The notes beneath the pieces were generated by a model. It worked only from the letters and a program-made list of their open reading frames with translations. It ran no database searches and was not told the origin of the DNA. Position numbers and translations under genes: made by a program. A stretch of 64,000 nucleotides of DNA from Mesorhizobium carmichaelinearum (GTDB lineage: Bacteria > Pseudomonadota > Alphaproteobacteria > Rhizobiales > Rhizobiaceae): NCBI RefSeq assembly GCF_900199455.1, contig NZ_FZQR01000022.1, positions 21,378 to 85,377 of the forward strand, written 5' to 3'. Positions within the stretch are counted from its first letter, which is position 1. Every line of letters starts with the position of its first letter. Below are positions 1 through 8,347 of the stretch, in pieces.

Positions 1-213
1 CCGCCGACCAACTTCATGGAAGGCGGCGTCATCGTCTCGATATCCTCGATCCGCTACGACGAATCCGGCACGCCGACGCGGGCCTGGGCGGCCGCGCAGG
101 AAGCGCGGTTCGGCGCCGTCACGCTGACCTGCTATGGCAGCGAGGACAAATACCAGACCGCTGAGATGGCCTGGCTGGCGCTGCTCAAGGACATCACCAT
201 TCCGAAGCAGTGA
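1..213 (+). CDS. 3' end of an unidentified phage gene (partial)
   Basis: The reading frame is open from the first base and ends with TGA at 211-213, so only the last 70 residues of a longer protein are visible. An internal ATG at 16 has no obvious ribosome site and is probably not the start. The tail is soluble and mixed in charge, with no motif I recognise. A terminator follows at once and the tail tubular genes come next, so by position it is probably a virion or head-completion protein of the podovirus-like prophage. In T7 order a capsid-region gene would precede the tail tubular genes. That assignment is positional inference only. Confidence 0.6.
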   Translation, partial: PPTNFMEGGVIVSISSIRYDESGTPTRAWAAAQEARFGAVTLTCYGSEDKYQTAEMAWLALLKDITIPKQ

Positions 214-261
214 GGATCCCGGCAGCTTCGGCGCCGGCGCACCACCGATCACGATATTCCC

Positions 262-286
262 AAGCCGCTTCGCAAGCGGCTTTTTT
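262..286 (+). terminator. Rho-independent terminator in the phage late region
   Basis: A short stem formed by AAGCCGCTT and AAGCGGCTT is followed directly by six T. It sits between the partial gene ending at 213 and the tail tubular A gene, and a second terminator of the same design lies before the tailspike gene (9047-9072). Confidence 0.8.
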
Positions 287-342
287 CATGCCTGGAGACA
301 ATCATGACCCTTGCTCGACCCGTATGGACGAGGCGCTGAGCC

Positions 343-942
343 ATGGCCATCACCCCGCTCGATATCGCCAATATGGCGCTGGCCGTGCTCGACGAGGCGC
401 CGATCGACAGTCTCGATCAGGACGTCAAGGCGGCGCGCCTGTTGAACCTGCATTTCGACCTGACATGCGAAGCCGAACTCACCAAATATGCCTGGGTGTT
501 CGCGATCCTGCGCGCCGGTGTGGTGGGGTCGGACAGCGGCGGCAATGATTGCGGCTTGAACGTTGCCTATGAATTGCCGGCCGACTGCCTGCGGCCGCTG
601 CCCTTGACCCACAATGGCGAGCCGGACGGCGTGCCGATCTCGTGGCGCCAGGAGGCGGGTCTGATCTATTCGGACCAGCCGGGTCCGCTGACCATCCGCT
701 ATGTCGCCAACCTCACCGATCCCAATGATTGGGACGCATTGTTCACCGAGGTGCTGGTGGCCGCGCTTGCCATCAAGGTCGCACATCCGCTGACCCACAA
801 GTCGGGCATGATCGACATTGCCCGCTCGGCCTATGACCGGGCACTGGATGCCGCACTCAACGCCAATGCCATCCAGCGCGGTGGCCGGTTCTACACCGCG
901 TCCTGGTCCAGCCAGCGCGGCGACAGCAGGATGGTGCGCTGA
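343..942 (+). CDS. Tail tubular protein A-like (T7 gp11 family)
   Basis: This 199-residue protein begins MAITPLDIANMALAVL and continues with a compact helical domain in which the DIANMAL...L pattern is typical of podovirus gp11-like tail adaptor proteins. Such proteins form the ring joining the portal to the nozzle. Its length matches the family, and it lies immediately before the nozzle gene, overlapping by one base (TGATG), as gp11 and gp12 do. A possible ribosome site (GGAGA, about 293) is better spaced for an ATG at 304, which opens an 11-codon ORF in the same frame ending in TGA at 337-339, just before the start used here. That leader may couple translation. Family call by pattern and synteny. 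Confidence 0.75.
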   Translation: MAITPLDIANMALAVLDEAPIDSLDQDVKAARLLNLHFDLTCEAELTKYAWVFAILRAGVVGSDSGGNDCGLNVAYELPADCLRPLPLTHNGEPDGVPISWRQEAGLIYSDQPGPLTIRYVANLTDPNDWDALFTEVLVAALAIKVAHPLTHKSGMIDIARSAYDRALDAALNANAIQRGGRFYTASWSSQRGDSRMVR

Positions 943-3410
943 TGACGACGCTTTATCCCGTCCAGGATGTTTTCACGCGTGGTGAAATCAGTCCGCGCTT
1001 GCATGCCCGCGCCTCGCTCGATTTCTATCGGGCGGCGCTTGCCCGATGCGAGAACTTCGTCACGCTGCCGCATGGCGGCATCCGCAAGCGCGGCGGCACC
1101 TATTTCGCCGGCGAGGTCAAGACATCGGCCAAGAAGACGCGGCTGATCCCGTTCATCTTCTCAGCCGACCAGGCCTACGCGCTCGAATTCGGCGACCTCT
1201 ATATCCGCGCCTACGCCTATGGTGCGCGCGTCGGTACGGTGGAGGTTGCCTCGCCCTATCTGGAAGCGGACCTGTTCGAGCTCGCCTATGTGCAGTCGGC
1301 CGACCAGATGTGGATCAGCCACAAGGACTATCCGCCGAAGGTGCTGACGCGCACCGCACACACCACCTGGTCGCTGGCAGACTTCACCTTTCTCGATGGC
1401 CCCTATGACGAAATCAACACCACGCCGACGACGCTCACCCCGGCGAATACTGGCCACGCCACGCCGCAGATGACCTCCGCCACGACACCGAGCGGCACCG
1501 TTACTGACAACGGCACGGGCACAACAAGCTGGAAGGCGTTTGACCGGGCGATAACGGGCTCTGTCACTGTATCAACGGGGAGCAGCGGATTTCTGCAGTA
1601 CCAGTTCCCGGCCGGTCAGGGGAAGGCGGTCAACGCTTACTGGATCTCCGCGTCGGAAGATGCCGCCAAATGGGGCGACACGCCGACGCAATGGAAACTG
1701 TCAGGTTCCAACAACGGCGTGGATTACGTCTCGCTGGACGGCAGGACGTCGGAGCGGGGATGGTCTGGCTCGGAGGTGCGCTTCTACGAATTTCAGAACC
1801 AGACGACCTATGAGTATTACAAATTCGATTTCTCCGGTGGTGGCGGCGACGACGCCAACAACACCGGAATCTCAGAAGTAGCGCTGACCGAAAACGGCGA
1901 CCTGATGACGCCGTTCGACCTTACCGCATCAAGCATATCTGGCATCAACGGCGGTACTGGCTTTCAGACAACCGACGTCGGCCGATCAATCCGACTGCTC
2001 GGCGCCGACAATGTTTGGCGCTGGGCCAAGATCACGAGCCGCACCAGCACGACAGTGGTCAAGGTCAGGCTCTATGGCCACGCCTTGCCCGACCTCTCTC
2101 CAATCACACGCTGGCGGCTGGGTACGTTCGTGCCTGGGAAGTATGTCGAAAGCGGATCGCTGTACGAAGAGCGCCTGGCCTTCAGCCGCAAGTTCTCGGT
2201 CTACGCATCGAAAACCGGCGACTTCGACAATTTCGCGTTGGGCGAGAAGGACGATGATGCGCTGGAGTTCGTCCAGGCCGGCGGCGGCCAGGCCAACGAC
2301 ATCCAGTGGATCGCGGAATCGGACGGCGCCTTGATGATCGGCACCTCAGGCGGCGTGCGCGCGCTTTCGGGCTCGGGCATCGACGAGGCGCTGACGCCGT
2401 CTTCGTTCAAGAACCGGCGCTCGCGCACCTTCGGCTGTGCCCGCATCCGCCCGGTCGATGCCGGCCAGTCGTTTCTCTATGTCACGCGCTCGCGCAAATC
2501 CATCGCCGAGCTGACGCAGACGGCGCAGAGCCGTTTCACATCGGACGATGTCGGCCAGATTTCCGAGCATATTCCCAAACAAGGCGTGGTCGAGCTGGCC
2601 TTCCAGACCGACCCTGACCCGTTGCTGTGGTTCCCGCTCGATAATGGCGAGTTGGGCGGTTATACCCATCAACCATCCCAGGAAGTCAGAGGCATGCACC
2701 GGCACCGCTTGGGCGGCAGCTTCACCGGGGTAAACTGGGCAATTGTCGAAAGTGCCTGTGTTACGCCTGGCCAGGATGGCAATGATGATCTGTGGCTGGT
2801 CGTCAAGCGCACCATCGGCGGCGTGACCAGGCGCTATATCGAGATCAAGACCGCGCCGTTCGAATATGGCGCCATTGCCGACGCGTTCGAGGTCGATTGC
2901 GGGCTGACTTATATGGGCGCCGCGGTGGCCACGGTGGGCGGCGCGGCACACCTTGCAGGCCAGTCCGTCGACGTGCTGGCCGACGGCAAGGTCTACCATG
3001 GCCTCACAGTGAGCGGCGGCGGCACGGTGACGCTGCCGGGCGGCTCGACTGCCGCCAAATGGCAGCTTGGCCTGCCCTATGCGGCGGGCGCCGACACGCT
3101 GGAGCTCGATGTCGGCGGCAAGGACGGCTCCATCATCGGCCGCCGCAAGAAGGTGGCAAAAGCGATCCTGTCGCTGCTCGAGACCGACACTACGGGGCTC
3201 GAGGTGCAGTCCTTCATGCGCGGCCGCTGGGAGCCGGTGCGCATGCCCTCGATCGTCGCACCCGACGGGCGGGCGACGCTGTTCACCGGCAATGTCGAGG
3301 TGCCGATCGACGACAGCTGGGAAGGGCAGGGCCGGGTGCGCATCCGCCACGTCTACCCGACGCCCTGCACGATCAGGGCGTTCACGCCGGTGTTTGACGC
3401 CGAGCCTTAG
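942..3410 (+). CDS. Tail tubular protein B-like nozzle protein with inserted binding domain
   Basis: The 822-residue protein opens with a segment typical of podovirus nozzle proteins (FTRGEISPRLHARASLDFY, LPHGGIRKRGGTYF, then a run of beta strands). This is the T7 gp12-like part that closes the tail tube. Residues about 166-320 interrupt the family pattern with a Thr/Ser/Gly-rich beta domain containing WKAFDRAITG, QYQFPAGQGKAVNAYWI and YYKFDFSG. It resembles an F5/8-type C (discoidin-like) carbohydrate-binding module. Synteny with the gp11-like gene upstream supports the call. The inserted domain may bind the host surface; that is inference from fold-like pattern alone. Confidence 0.75.
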   Translation: MTTLYPVQDVFTRGEISPRLHARASLDFYRAALARCENFVTLPHGGIRKRGGTYFAGEVKTSAKKTRLIPFIFSADQAYALEFGDLYIRAYAYGARVGTVEVASPYLEADLFELAYVQSADQMWISHKDYPPKVLTRTAHTTWSLADFTFLDGPYDEINTTPTTLTPANTGHATPQMTSATTPSGTVTDNGTGTTSWKAFDRAITGSVTVSTGSSGFLQYQFPAGQGKAVNAYWISASEDAAKWGDTPTQWKLSGSNNGVDYVSLDGRTSERGWSGSEVRFYEFQNQTTYEYYKFDFSGGGGDDANNTGISEVALTENGDLMTPFDLTASSISGINGGTGFQTTDVGRSIRLLGADNVWRWAKITSRTSTTVVKVRLYGHALPDLSPITRWRLGTFVPGKYVESGSLYEERLAFSRKFSVYASKTGDFDNFALGEKDDDALEFVQAGGGQANDIQWIAESDGALMIGTSGGVRALSGSGIDEALTPSSFKNRRSRTFGCARIRPVDAGQSFLYVTRSRKSIAELTQTAQSRFTSDDVGQISEHIPKQGVVELAFQTDPDPLLWFPLDNGELGGYTHQPSQEVRGMHRHRLGGSFTGVNWAIVESACVTPGQDGNDDLWLVVKRTIGGVTRRYIEIKTAPFEYGAIADAFEVDCGLTYMGAAVATVGGAAHLAGQSVDVLADGKVYHGLTVSGGGTVTLPGGSTAAKWQLGLPYAAGADTLELDVGGKDGSIIGRRKKVAKAILSLLETDTTGLEVQSFMRGRWEPVRMPSIVAPDGRATLFTGNVEVPIDDSWEGQGRVRIRHVYPTPCTIRAFTPVFDAEP

Positions 3411-3431
3411 GGCGACCCGCTGAAGCTGCCG

Positions 3432-3622
3432 ATCTCCCCCCTCGAGGGGGAGATGTCCGGCAGGACAGAGGGGGTCGGCACGACCGGACGCTAACCTTCT
3501 GCGGCAGATGAAGGTTGGCGCCTCGCGTGAGGCGCTGCTTTTCAAGGTTAGAAAAGGTCGCATCCGGTCGAACCGACCCCCTCTGTCGCCTTCGGCGACA
3601 TCTCCCCCTCGAGGGGGGAGAT
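3432..3622. repeat. Nested palindromic intergenic element
   Basis: Two arms of 56-59 bases (3432-3487 and 3564-3622) are near-perfect reverse complements. Each arm carries its own palindrome CTCCCCCTCGAGGGGGAG followed by a GACAGAGGGGGT segment. Between them lie a second inverted pair, CTAACCTT (3491-3498) and AAGGTTAG (3544-3551), and a hairpin GCGCCTCGCGTGAGGCGC. The element fills the gap between the nozzle gene and the next phage gene. I associate this CTCCCCCTCGAGGGGGAG block with dispersed intergenic elements of Mesorhizobium, so it is probably a host repeat that entered the prophage. Confidence 0.75.
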
Positions 3623-3661
3623 ACCCCTTCGCCGGGCCTCTCCAAAAAAAGGACATCCCCA

Positions 3662-4330
3662 ATGACATCCCCCCATGCCGAAACCCTCGGCAGGGCGCGG
3701 ACGGCTGCCGAATTCGCGGCCGTCATCGCCTTGCTCGACACCGACCTCAACGACGCGCTCGCCCGCAAAGGCGAACTGGCGCAAGCCGAGGATCGCGCGA
3801 TCTTCGGCGATGGCGATCTGGCCGCCGCGCGTGCCGCGCTCGATGACTGCAACGACCAGATCGCGCTCCTGGAAAAGACCATCGACGCCGCCGGCAAGCG
3901 CCGCGCGGAGGTAGCGCTGAGCGAGGCCCGCGCCGACATCGCCGCCCTCGGCGAGGAGATCAAGGCCAGGGCAGCGAGACTCGGCGAGCGCTGGCGCGGC
4001 GTGCACCGGCTGGTCGAGCAGTTGCGTCAGGAACTGTTCGAGGCCGATGCGCTTGCCCGCGGCATCGCCACCGCCAACGGCCTGTTCGACGCCGCCGGCG
4101 TCAGCGCGCTGAAGGTGAACCTGACCACCACGCGCCGCGCCGCCATGGCCGGCGCGCGGGCTGCCGCACCCGCCCGGCTCAGTCGGCCGGCGCTGCAGGC
4201 CGACAGGATGCTTTTGTCCTTCCTGACCCCCGGCGGCGCGCTCGACCCGCGACCGGCGCTCGGCGCGCCCGTCGACGGCGTCAAAAGCAAATTCATTCCC
4301 GCAACTCCCTCTCTGAACGAACGAGGCTGA
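3662..4330 (+). CDS. Phage coiled-coil protein of unknown function
   Basis: A start at ATG 3662 is chosen because AAAAAAAGGA lies just upstream. A longer in-frame reading from 3515 would run through the palindromic element and is unlikely. The 222-residue product is Ala/Arg/Glu-rich and helical. Residues about 15-140 have heptad-like spacing (LAQAEDR, LDDCNDQIALLEKTIDAA, LGEEIKARAARLGERW), consistent with a coiled coil. It lies between the nozzle gene and the gp14-like gene, the position of gp13 in T7-like phages, but I see no sequence resemblance. It may be a small internal or assembly protein; function not recognised. Confidence 0.65.
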   Translation: MTSPHAETLGRARTAAEFAAVIALLDTDLNDALARKGELAQAEDRAIFGDGDLAAARAALDDCNDQIALLEKTIDAAGKRRAEVALSEARADIAALGEEIKARAARLGERWRGVHRLVEQLRQELFEADALARGIATANGLFDAAGVSALKVNLTTTRRAAMAGARAAAPARLSRPALQADRMLLSFLTPGGALDPRPALGAPVDGVKSKFIPATPSLNERG

Positions 4331-4333
4331 GCC

Positions 4334-4855
4334 ATGTGCACACTTGCCCTTCTTGGACTGGCGGGAACCGCCCTGTCGGTTGGCGGCGCGGTGGTCGAAG
4401 GCCAGCAGTCAAAGCAGATGGCCGACTATCAGGCCAAGGCCTATGAGCAGCAGGCGCAGGCCGAGGCGCAAAGTGCCGCCTTCGAGCAGAGCCAGGAACG
4501 CCACAAGCAGGACCTGCTGCAGGCCCAGGCGCGCGCCCAGGCCGGCGCTTCGGGCGTCGGCATATCCGGCTCGCCGACCGAGGTGCTGGCGGCCAACGCC
4601 AGGCAAGGCCAGGTCGACCTCAACGCGATCCTGTACAACTCGCAGCTGCGCCAGAACAACCTCAACAGCCAGGCCGCCATTTCGCGCTTCTCCGGCAAGC
4701 AGGCGGTGACGGCGTCGATCTTCAACGCCGGCAGCGCGCTCGTTGGCGGCCTCTCCAAAATCTACGACCCGACCAAGGCTGTGAGCCTCGGCGGTTCGGC
4801 ATTTTCGCCCCGGGCAAGCGCCGCCATAGCTGGCGGCTATTCGGGACTCTACTGA
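4334..4855 (+). CDS. Internal virion protein, T7 gp14-like
   Basis: The 173-residue protein has a hydrophobic N-terminus (MCTLALLGLAGTALSVGGAVV), a Gln/Ala/Glu-rich helix with repeated EQQAQAEAQ and QAQARAQ, then the segment SGSPTEVLAANARQGQVDL. A membrane-active start, a long polar helix and an SGSPxxVL segment are the usual layout of gp14-like internal core (ejection) proteins, which form the outer-membrane pore during DNA injection. It starts four bases after the coiled-coil gene and is followed after one base by the large ejection protein, matching the gp14-gp15/16 order of T7-like phages. Confidence 0.7.
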   Translation: MCTLALLGLAGTALSVGGAVVEGQQSKQMADYQAKAYEQQAQAEAQSAAFEQSQERHKQDLLQAQARAQAGASGVGISGSPTEVLAANARQGQVDLNAILYNSQLRQNNLNSQAAISRFSGKQAVTASIFNAGSALVGGLSKIYDPTKAVSLGGSAFSPRASAAIAGGYSGLY

Positions 4856-4856
4856 A

Positions 4857-7457
4857 ATGGTCCACGTCATCCCCCTTTCCATCGCCCAGCGCCGGCTCGA
4901 TACCGGCAACGCACCGCAATATCCCCAGCGATCGCCGATCGGCGGCGCCATGCAGGGTTTTGGCGATCACCTTTCCGTTGCCGCCGAGCGCTACCAGCAG
5001 ATGAAGGACCAGCAGGAGGCGTTCGATGCCGAGATCGCGCGGCGCCGGTTCGACGCCCAGATCGCGCAGGCGGAAGACGAGGTGACGGCGAATGCGCCGG
5101 CCGATGGTGCCGGCCTGCATGAGGCCATGTATGGCCAGGTCGATCCGTACAGCGGCCGGGTGGCGAAGACCGGGCTGTTCGACAAGCTGTTCGCCGCCGC
5201 CTTGCCAAACATGCCCGAGAGCCAGCGCGCCGCTTTCGCCAGCCAGAAGGAGGCGATGCGTGCGGGTGGCGCACGGCGCATGGCACAGCGGCAGCTTCAG
5301 CGACGCGATGACTATGAGTCGGCCGAGTGGACCAAGGTCGACACCATGTCGACGAACGCCATCGCACAAAGCGACCCGAACGACACCGCGAACTTCGAGG
5401 CGATCCGCCAGAGCGGGTCCGACCTGATCGCCAAGATCGGCAACCCGCTCGTCAGGCAGGCGGCGGAAGCCGCCTGGCGCACCAACACGACCAAGGCGCT
5501 GGTCCAGGCGATGATCGCCCAGGACCCGAAGCGAGCTGCAGAGATGCTGGGTTCGGTGCAGGGACGGACGAAGGACGATGCCGTCGTTGGTGGCTCCAGT
5601 GCCTCGGACAGTGCAAATGCGGCCGCGAAAGGCGATCGCGTTGGAACGCGCACGCCAGATGAAGCCGTGTCGCAGGCGTTCGGCGGAGGCGCCTCGACGA
5701 CGCCGGATGACAAGACAGCCATCCCACTCGACGCCATCACCTATCTGAAGCCAGGCGATGTTGCGGCGCTGAAGGACCAGGCCAACAGCGCCACCGCAGC
5801 CCAACTGATCGGTGCGCATGCGAGGGTCCTGCTTGCGGAGCAGAACGCACCGGCCGTCATCGCCGCCACGGGCAAATATCCGGAGGAGGAGGAGGAGCCG
5901 ACAGCTCAGGATTTCGTCAATATCTACGGTGCGGAGGAGGGCTCGAAGCATTTCGATCAGTTCAGGACAACGGCCAGCGTCGCCAAGTCTTTCTTCGACA
6001 TGTATCGGGTGCCGAACCAGGCGATACATGCCGAGCTTCGGGATTTCGAACCCGGCCCCGACGGCTCGCCGGAAGAGCGCGAACGGTACGAAGTAAGAGC
6101 CGGCGCCGCCCAGCTGATCCTAGGCGCCCGCGACGCCGATCCTGTCGCCTACATCGGCCAAATATTCCCCGACAAGGCTCCGGACTGGAGCAAGGTCTCA
6201 ACGCCTCAGGATTTTCAAACTGCCGTTACGTGGGCCTGGGCTGCTCAACAGCAGATGGGCTTCGGCAAGGTCTTGGCGGTTCCGCAGGCGCTCTCGGACA
6301 GCTTCGGCGCGAGATACGTCGATGAGAGCGTGCCGCTGCAGCAGCGCATCATTGAACTGAGTGAGTTTCTCAAGGCCGTGCGCGATCCGGAGGCGCGCTT
6401 CACATTCGCCGGACAGGTTTTCCAGTCCGCCTTGGCTCGCCTGCGCCAAAACGCGGCAAACAATCCGAAGATCACGCCGGCAGAGCTGGAAGCTCAGGGA
6501 AAGGCCCTCGAGGCCGGTTTGATCGAGATGGCCCTGCACCCCGCCCGTGTGCGGTTCAACGCCGGCTCATGGTGGCAAAAGCCGGTTGCGGCTGTGAACG
6601 ACAGCGTCAGGCTCGTGGCCAACGGCGCGACATTCGACCAAGCCGATAAGTTTGCCGCGGGGATGAATTGGCTCTTCTCCGACAAGAGCTACAACGAACT
6701 GCTCGCAGCCCAACAAGCCGAAAGCGAGGACGCGGAGGATCGTGCCGGGTCGGCTGGCACGGCCGCGAAACTGCTGGGCGCCTTCGCAACCGGCCATGGC
6801 CTGCAAAGCGCGGGCCTTACCTTCATGGGAAAGTTCGGGGCCGAGGCCCTGGAGGGCCTGCCAGGCCTGTTCGCAAGAAGCGCTGGCATGGCTGCCGATG
6901 GCGCGGTGTTCGGTGGTGTCGACGCGGCACTCAACGGCCGGGACATCGTGCGTGAGATGGGCGCCGGCGCGCTTTTGGGGGCAGGCGGCAATGTTCTAGC
7001 CGAGGGGCTCAGTGCGATTGGTGGGCGGATAGCGGCGAGGTTGGCAAACAGATACGCCGACCCCACTTCGACCGACGGCGTCGTCTCGTCCCAGACGCCC
7101 AGAGTGAGCGTTGAAGACGCTGGCGCTTCGAATCAGAAAGCTGCGGACCCGGCTGTTGATTTGGACAGCGAGAATATCGAGACGGGGGCTTTCAGTCTGA
7201 TTCATCCGGGGCGTTATAAGACCAATAAAACTCTGCGAAGGGAGTGGGAATTGAAATACGGTCGACCGTGGCCGAAGGACGCTGATACTGGTCGAAATAT
7301 GGATGTGTCTCATGAAATTCCATTGGCTGACGGTGGACCGGATCATATATCGAACATTCAGCCTCGTAGTAGGGTTGATCATATAAAGCGCCACATGGAC
7401 GCGGGGGACTACGAACGCTGGTCTAGACAGTGGCGCCAAACGCAAGGTGGGAGTTAA
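4857..7457 (+). CDS. Phage internal/ejection protein with C-terminal HNH nuclease domain
   Basis: The protein has 866 residues. About 1-770 is a long, mostly helical internal-virion region, including a Gly/Ala-rich segment (about 640-745) with AGALLGAGG that could touch membranes. From about residue 777 composition changes: the DNA becomes AT-richer and the protein ends in an HNH-type domain with YGRPWP, SHEIPLADGG (His819), DHISNIQP (Asn833) and HIKRH (His842, His846). In HNH nucleases the first His and Asn build the metal finger and later His bind metal. Position after the gp14-like gene supports a gp15/gp16-like ejection role. Three small genes follow, as immunity genes follow polymorphic toxins. 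I infer an injected nuclease effector; an ordinary phage endonuclease tail is the alternative. Confidence 0.7.
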   Translation: MVHVIPLSIAQRRLDTGNAPQYPQRSPIGGAMQGFGDHLSVAAERYQQMKDQQEAFDAEIARRRFDAQIAQAEDEVTANAPADGAGLHEAMYGQVDPYSGRVAKTGLFDKLFAAALPNMPESQRAAFASQKEAMRAGGARRMAQRQLQRRDDYESAEWTKVDTMSTNAIAQSDPNDTANFEAIRQSGSDLIAKIGNPLVRQAAEAAWRTNTTKALVQAMIAQDPKRAAEMLGSVQGRTKDDAVVGGSSASDSANAAAKGDRVGTRTPDEAVSQAFGGGASTTPDDKTAIPLDAITYLKPGDVAALKDQANSATAAQLIGAHARVLLAEQNAPAVIAATGKYPEEEEEPTAQDFVNIYGAEEGSKHFDQFRTTASVAKSFFDMYRVPNQAIHAELRDFEPGPDGSPEERERYEVRAGAAQLILGARDADPVAYIGQIFPDKAPDWSKVSTPQDFQTAVTWAWAAQQQMGFGKVLAVPQALSDSFGARYVDESVPLQQRIIELSEFLKAVRDPEARFTFAGQVFQSALARLRQNAANNPKITPAELEAQGKALEAGLIEMALHPARVRFNAGSWWQKPVAAVNDSVRLVANGATFDQADKFAAGMNWLFSDKSYNELLAAQQAESEDAEDRAGSAGTAAKLLGAFATGHGLQSAGLTFMGKFGAEALEGLPGLFARSAGMAADGAVFGGVDAALNGRDIVREMGAGALLGAGGNVLAEGLSAIGGRIAARLANRYADPTSTDGVVSSQTPRVSVEDAGASNQKAADPAVDLDSENIETGAFSLIHPGRYKTNKTLRREWELKYGRPWPKDADTGRNMDVSHEIPLADGGPDHISNIQPRSRVDHIKRHMDAGDYERWSRQWRQTQGGS

Positions 7458-7460
7458 GCC

Positions 7461-7931
7461 ATGGTGAACAAGGCAAAACCAGATCTCACGGCCGTGCTCC
7501 GGCTACCGCCATCCAATGTCAGTACGGGTGAAATTGATCTCGATTCCGCTAGGATTGAGGCTCGAAAATATCTAGAGTTCTACAATTGGGTGTCGTCCGT
7601 CAAAGGCGAATATTTTGGATATGGCGCTGAGGGTATAATTTACATCTTCTTGTTCGAAATCGAACCTGGAAGGCCAGACGTCGACCCATGGATATGGGTA
7701 ATCGTTGGCGACATACCGCCGACATATATCCCCGCCGAGGATGCCAAGACGCCTTATGAAGCTTTGAACGGTTACCTCGGCGCCCTTGAAGACTGGGTTG
7801 AGGCCGCGCGTCACGGGAAATCGGTCGCTAGATTAATACCGGTCAATGTCGATGCGAATCCCGCGAATGCCGAGATGTTGGATGGGCGGCTCAAATTCCT
7901 CGGCGAAAAGATTCTGCCGGAATTACGGTGA
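7461..7931 (+). CDS. Putative immunity protein 1
   Basis: This 156-residue acidic soluble protein starts three bases after the HNH-tailed ejection gene. It has the pattern PWIWVIVGDIPPTYI (about residues 74-88), then GYLGALEDWVEAARHGK and PVNVDANPANAEML...LGEKILPEL. I recall this W-V-I-x-G-D-P-P...D-W-V...P-V-N-x-x-x-x arrangement from small uncharacterised proteins encoded next to polymorphic toxins, but cannot name the family with confidence. The gene is clearly AT-richer than the virion genes upstream, which suggests recent transfer. Its last codons and stop overlap the end (AATTACGGTGAC) of the downstream MITE-like element. Binding and neutralising the HNH domain is inferred from position. 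Confidence 0.6.
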   Translation: MVNKAKPDLTAVLRLPPSNVSTGEIDLDSARIEARKYLEFYNWVSSVKGEYFGYGAEGIIYIFLFEIEPGRPDVDPWIWVIVGDIPPTYIPAEDAKTPYEALNGYLGALEDWVEAARHGKSVARLIPVNVDANPANAEMLDGRLKFLGEKILPELR

Positions 7932-8016
7932 CTGAGCATTTTAATCGATCGCCCCATATCGCTGGAGTGAACCACCGGACGGAGATATGGGGGAATAGTG
8001 CACTGTCACCGTAATT
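7921..8016. mobile_element. MITE-like element, short copy
   Basis: The ends are perfect inverted repeats, AATTACGGTGAC (7921-7932) and GTCACCGTAATT (8005-8016). The 96-base interior contains ATATCGCTGGAGTGAACC and GGAGATATGGGGGAATAG and has no coding capacity. The same interior occurs again at 8814-8894 inside a longer copy. The left end supplies the stop codon of the preceding gene. Small size, inverted ends and two local copies fit a non-autonomous mobile element or a REP-type palindrome. Confidence 0.7.
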
Positions 8017-8048
8017 TTGCATCCGAATGGCAAAGGAGGGTTTTCTCG

Positions 8049-8339
8049 ATGGGGAAAGTAGGCAGGCTGATAGAGATAGTCGAAAGGCTGTCGGAGTTTG
8101 ACGAGTACGACACGATTTATGCGTCGGAGCCTTGGACCGAGGATTCGGATGCGATGGTTGCTACCGGGCTAGACACGGGAAGATCGCCACCGGAGGCCGT
8201 CGAAGCGGGTTTGGAATATTTTCTTGAGATACATATCTCTAGAGAAGTCATCGAGGGTTGGCTTGCCTCGATAGAAGAAAAACCTAGCCTATCGGCAGTT
8301 TGTCAAAGGCTTATCCAATACGCCGTCAATGACGCATAG
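8049..8339 (+). CDS. Putative immunity protein 2
   Basis: The start is set at ATG 8049 by the strong ribosome site AAAGGAGGG (8032-8040). A GTG start at 7998 would put the N-terminus inside the MITE-like element and is rejected. The 96-residue acidic product contains EFDEYDTIYASEPWTEDSDAMVA and GLEYFLEIHISREVIEGWL, with no signal peptide or membrane segment. I do not recognise a named family; the size, charge and position in a stack of small AT-rich genes behind an HNH-tailed protein are those of toxin-immunity arrays, in which extra immunity genes against other toxins are common. It lies between the two MITE-like copies. Confidence 0.5.
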   Translation: MGKVGRLIEIVERLSEFDEYDTIYASEPWTEDSDAMVATGLDTGRSPPEAVEAGLEYFLEIHISREVIEGWLASIEEKPSLSAVCQRLIQYAVNDA

Positions 8340-8347
8340 GAGATAGA

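Noticed and set aside
2346..3668. Long open frame of 440 codons on the minus strand opposite the tail nozzle gene
   Set aside because: Arg/His/Asp-rich composition without motifs, opposite a clear gene; an artefact of high third-position GC.
7998..8048. Upstream GTG start for immunity-like gene 2
   Set aside because: It lies in the MITE-like element and has no ribosome site; AAAGGAGGG marks ATG 8049.
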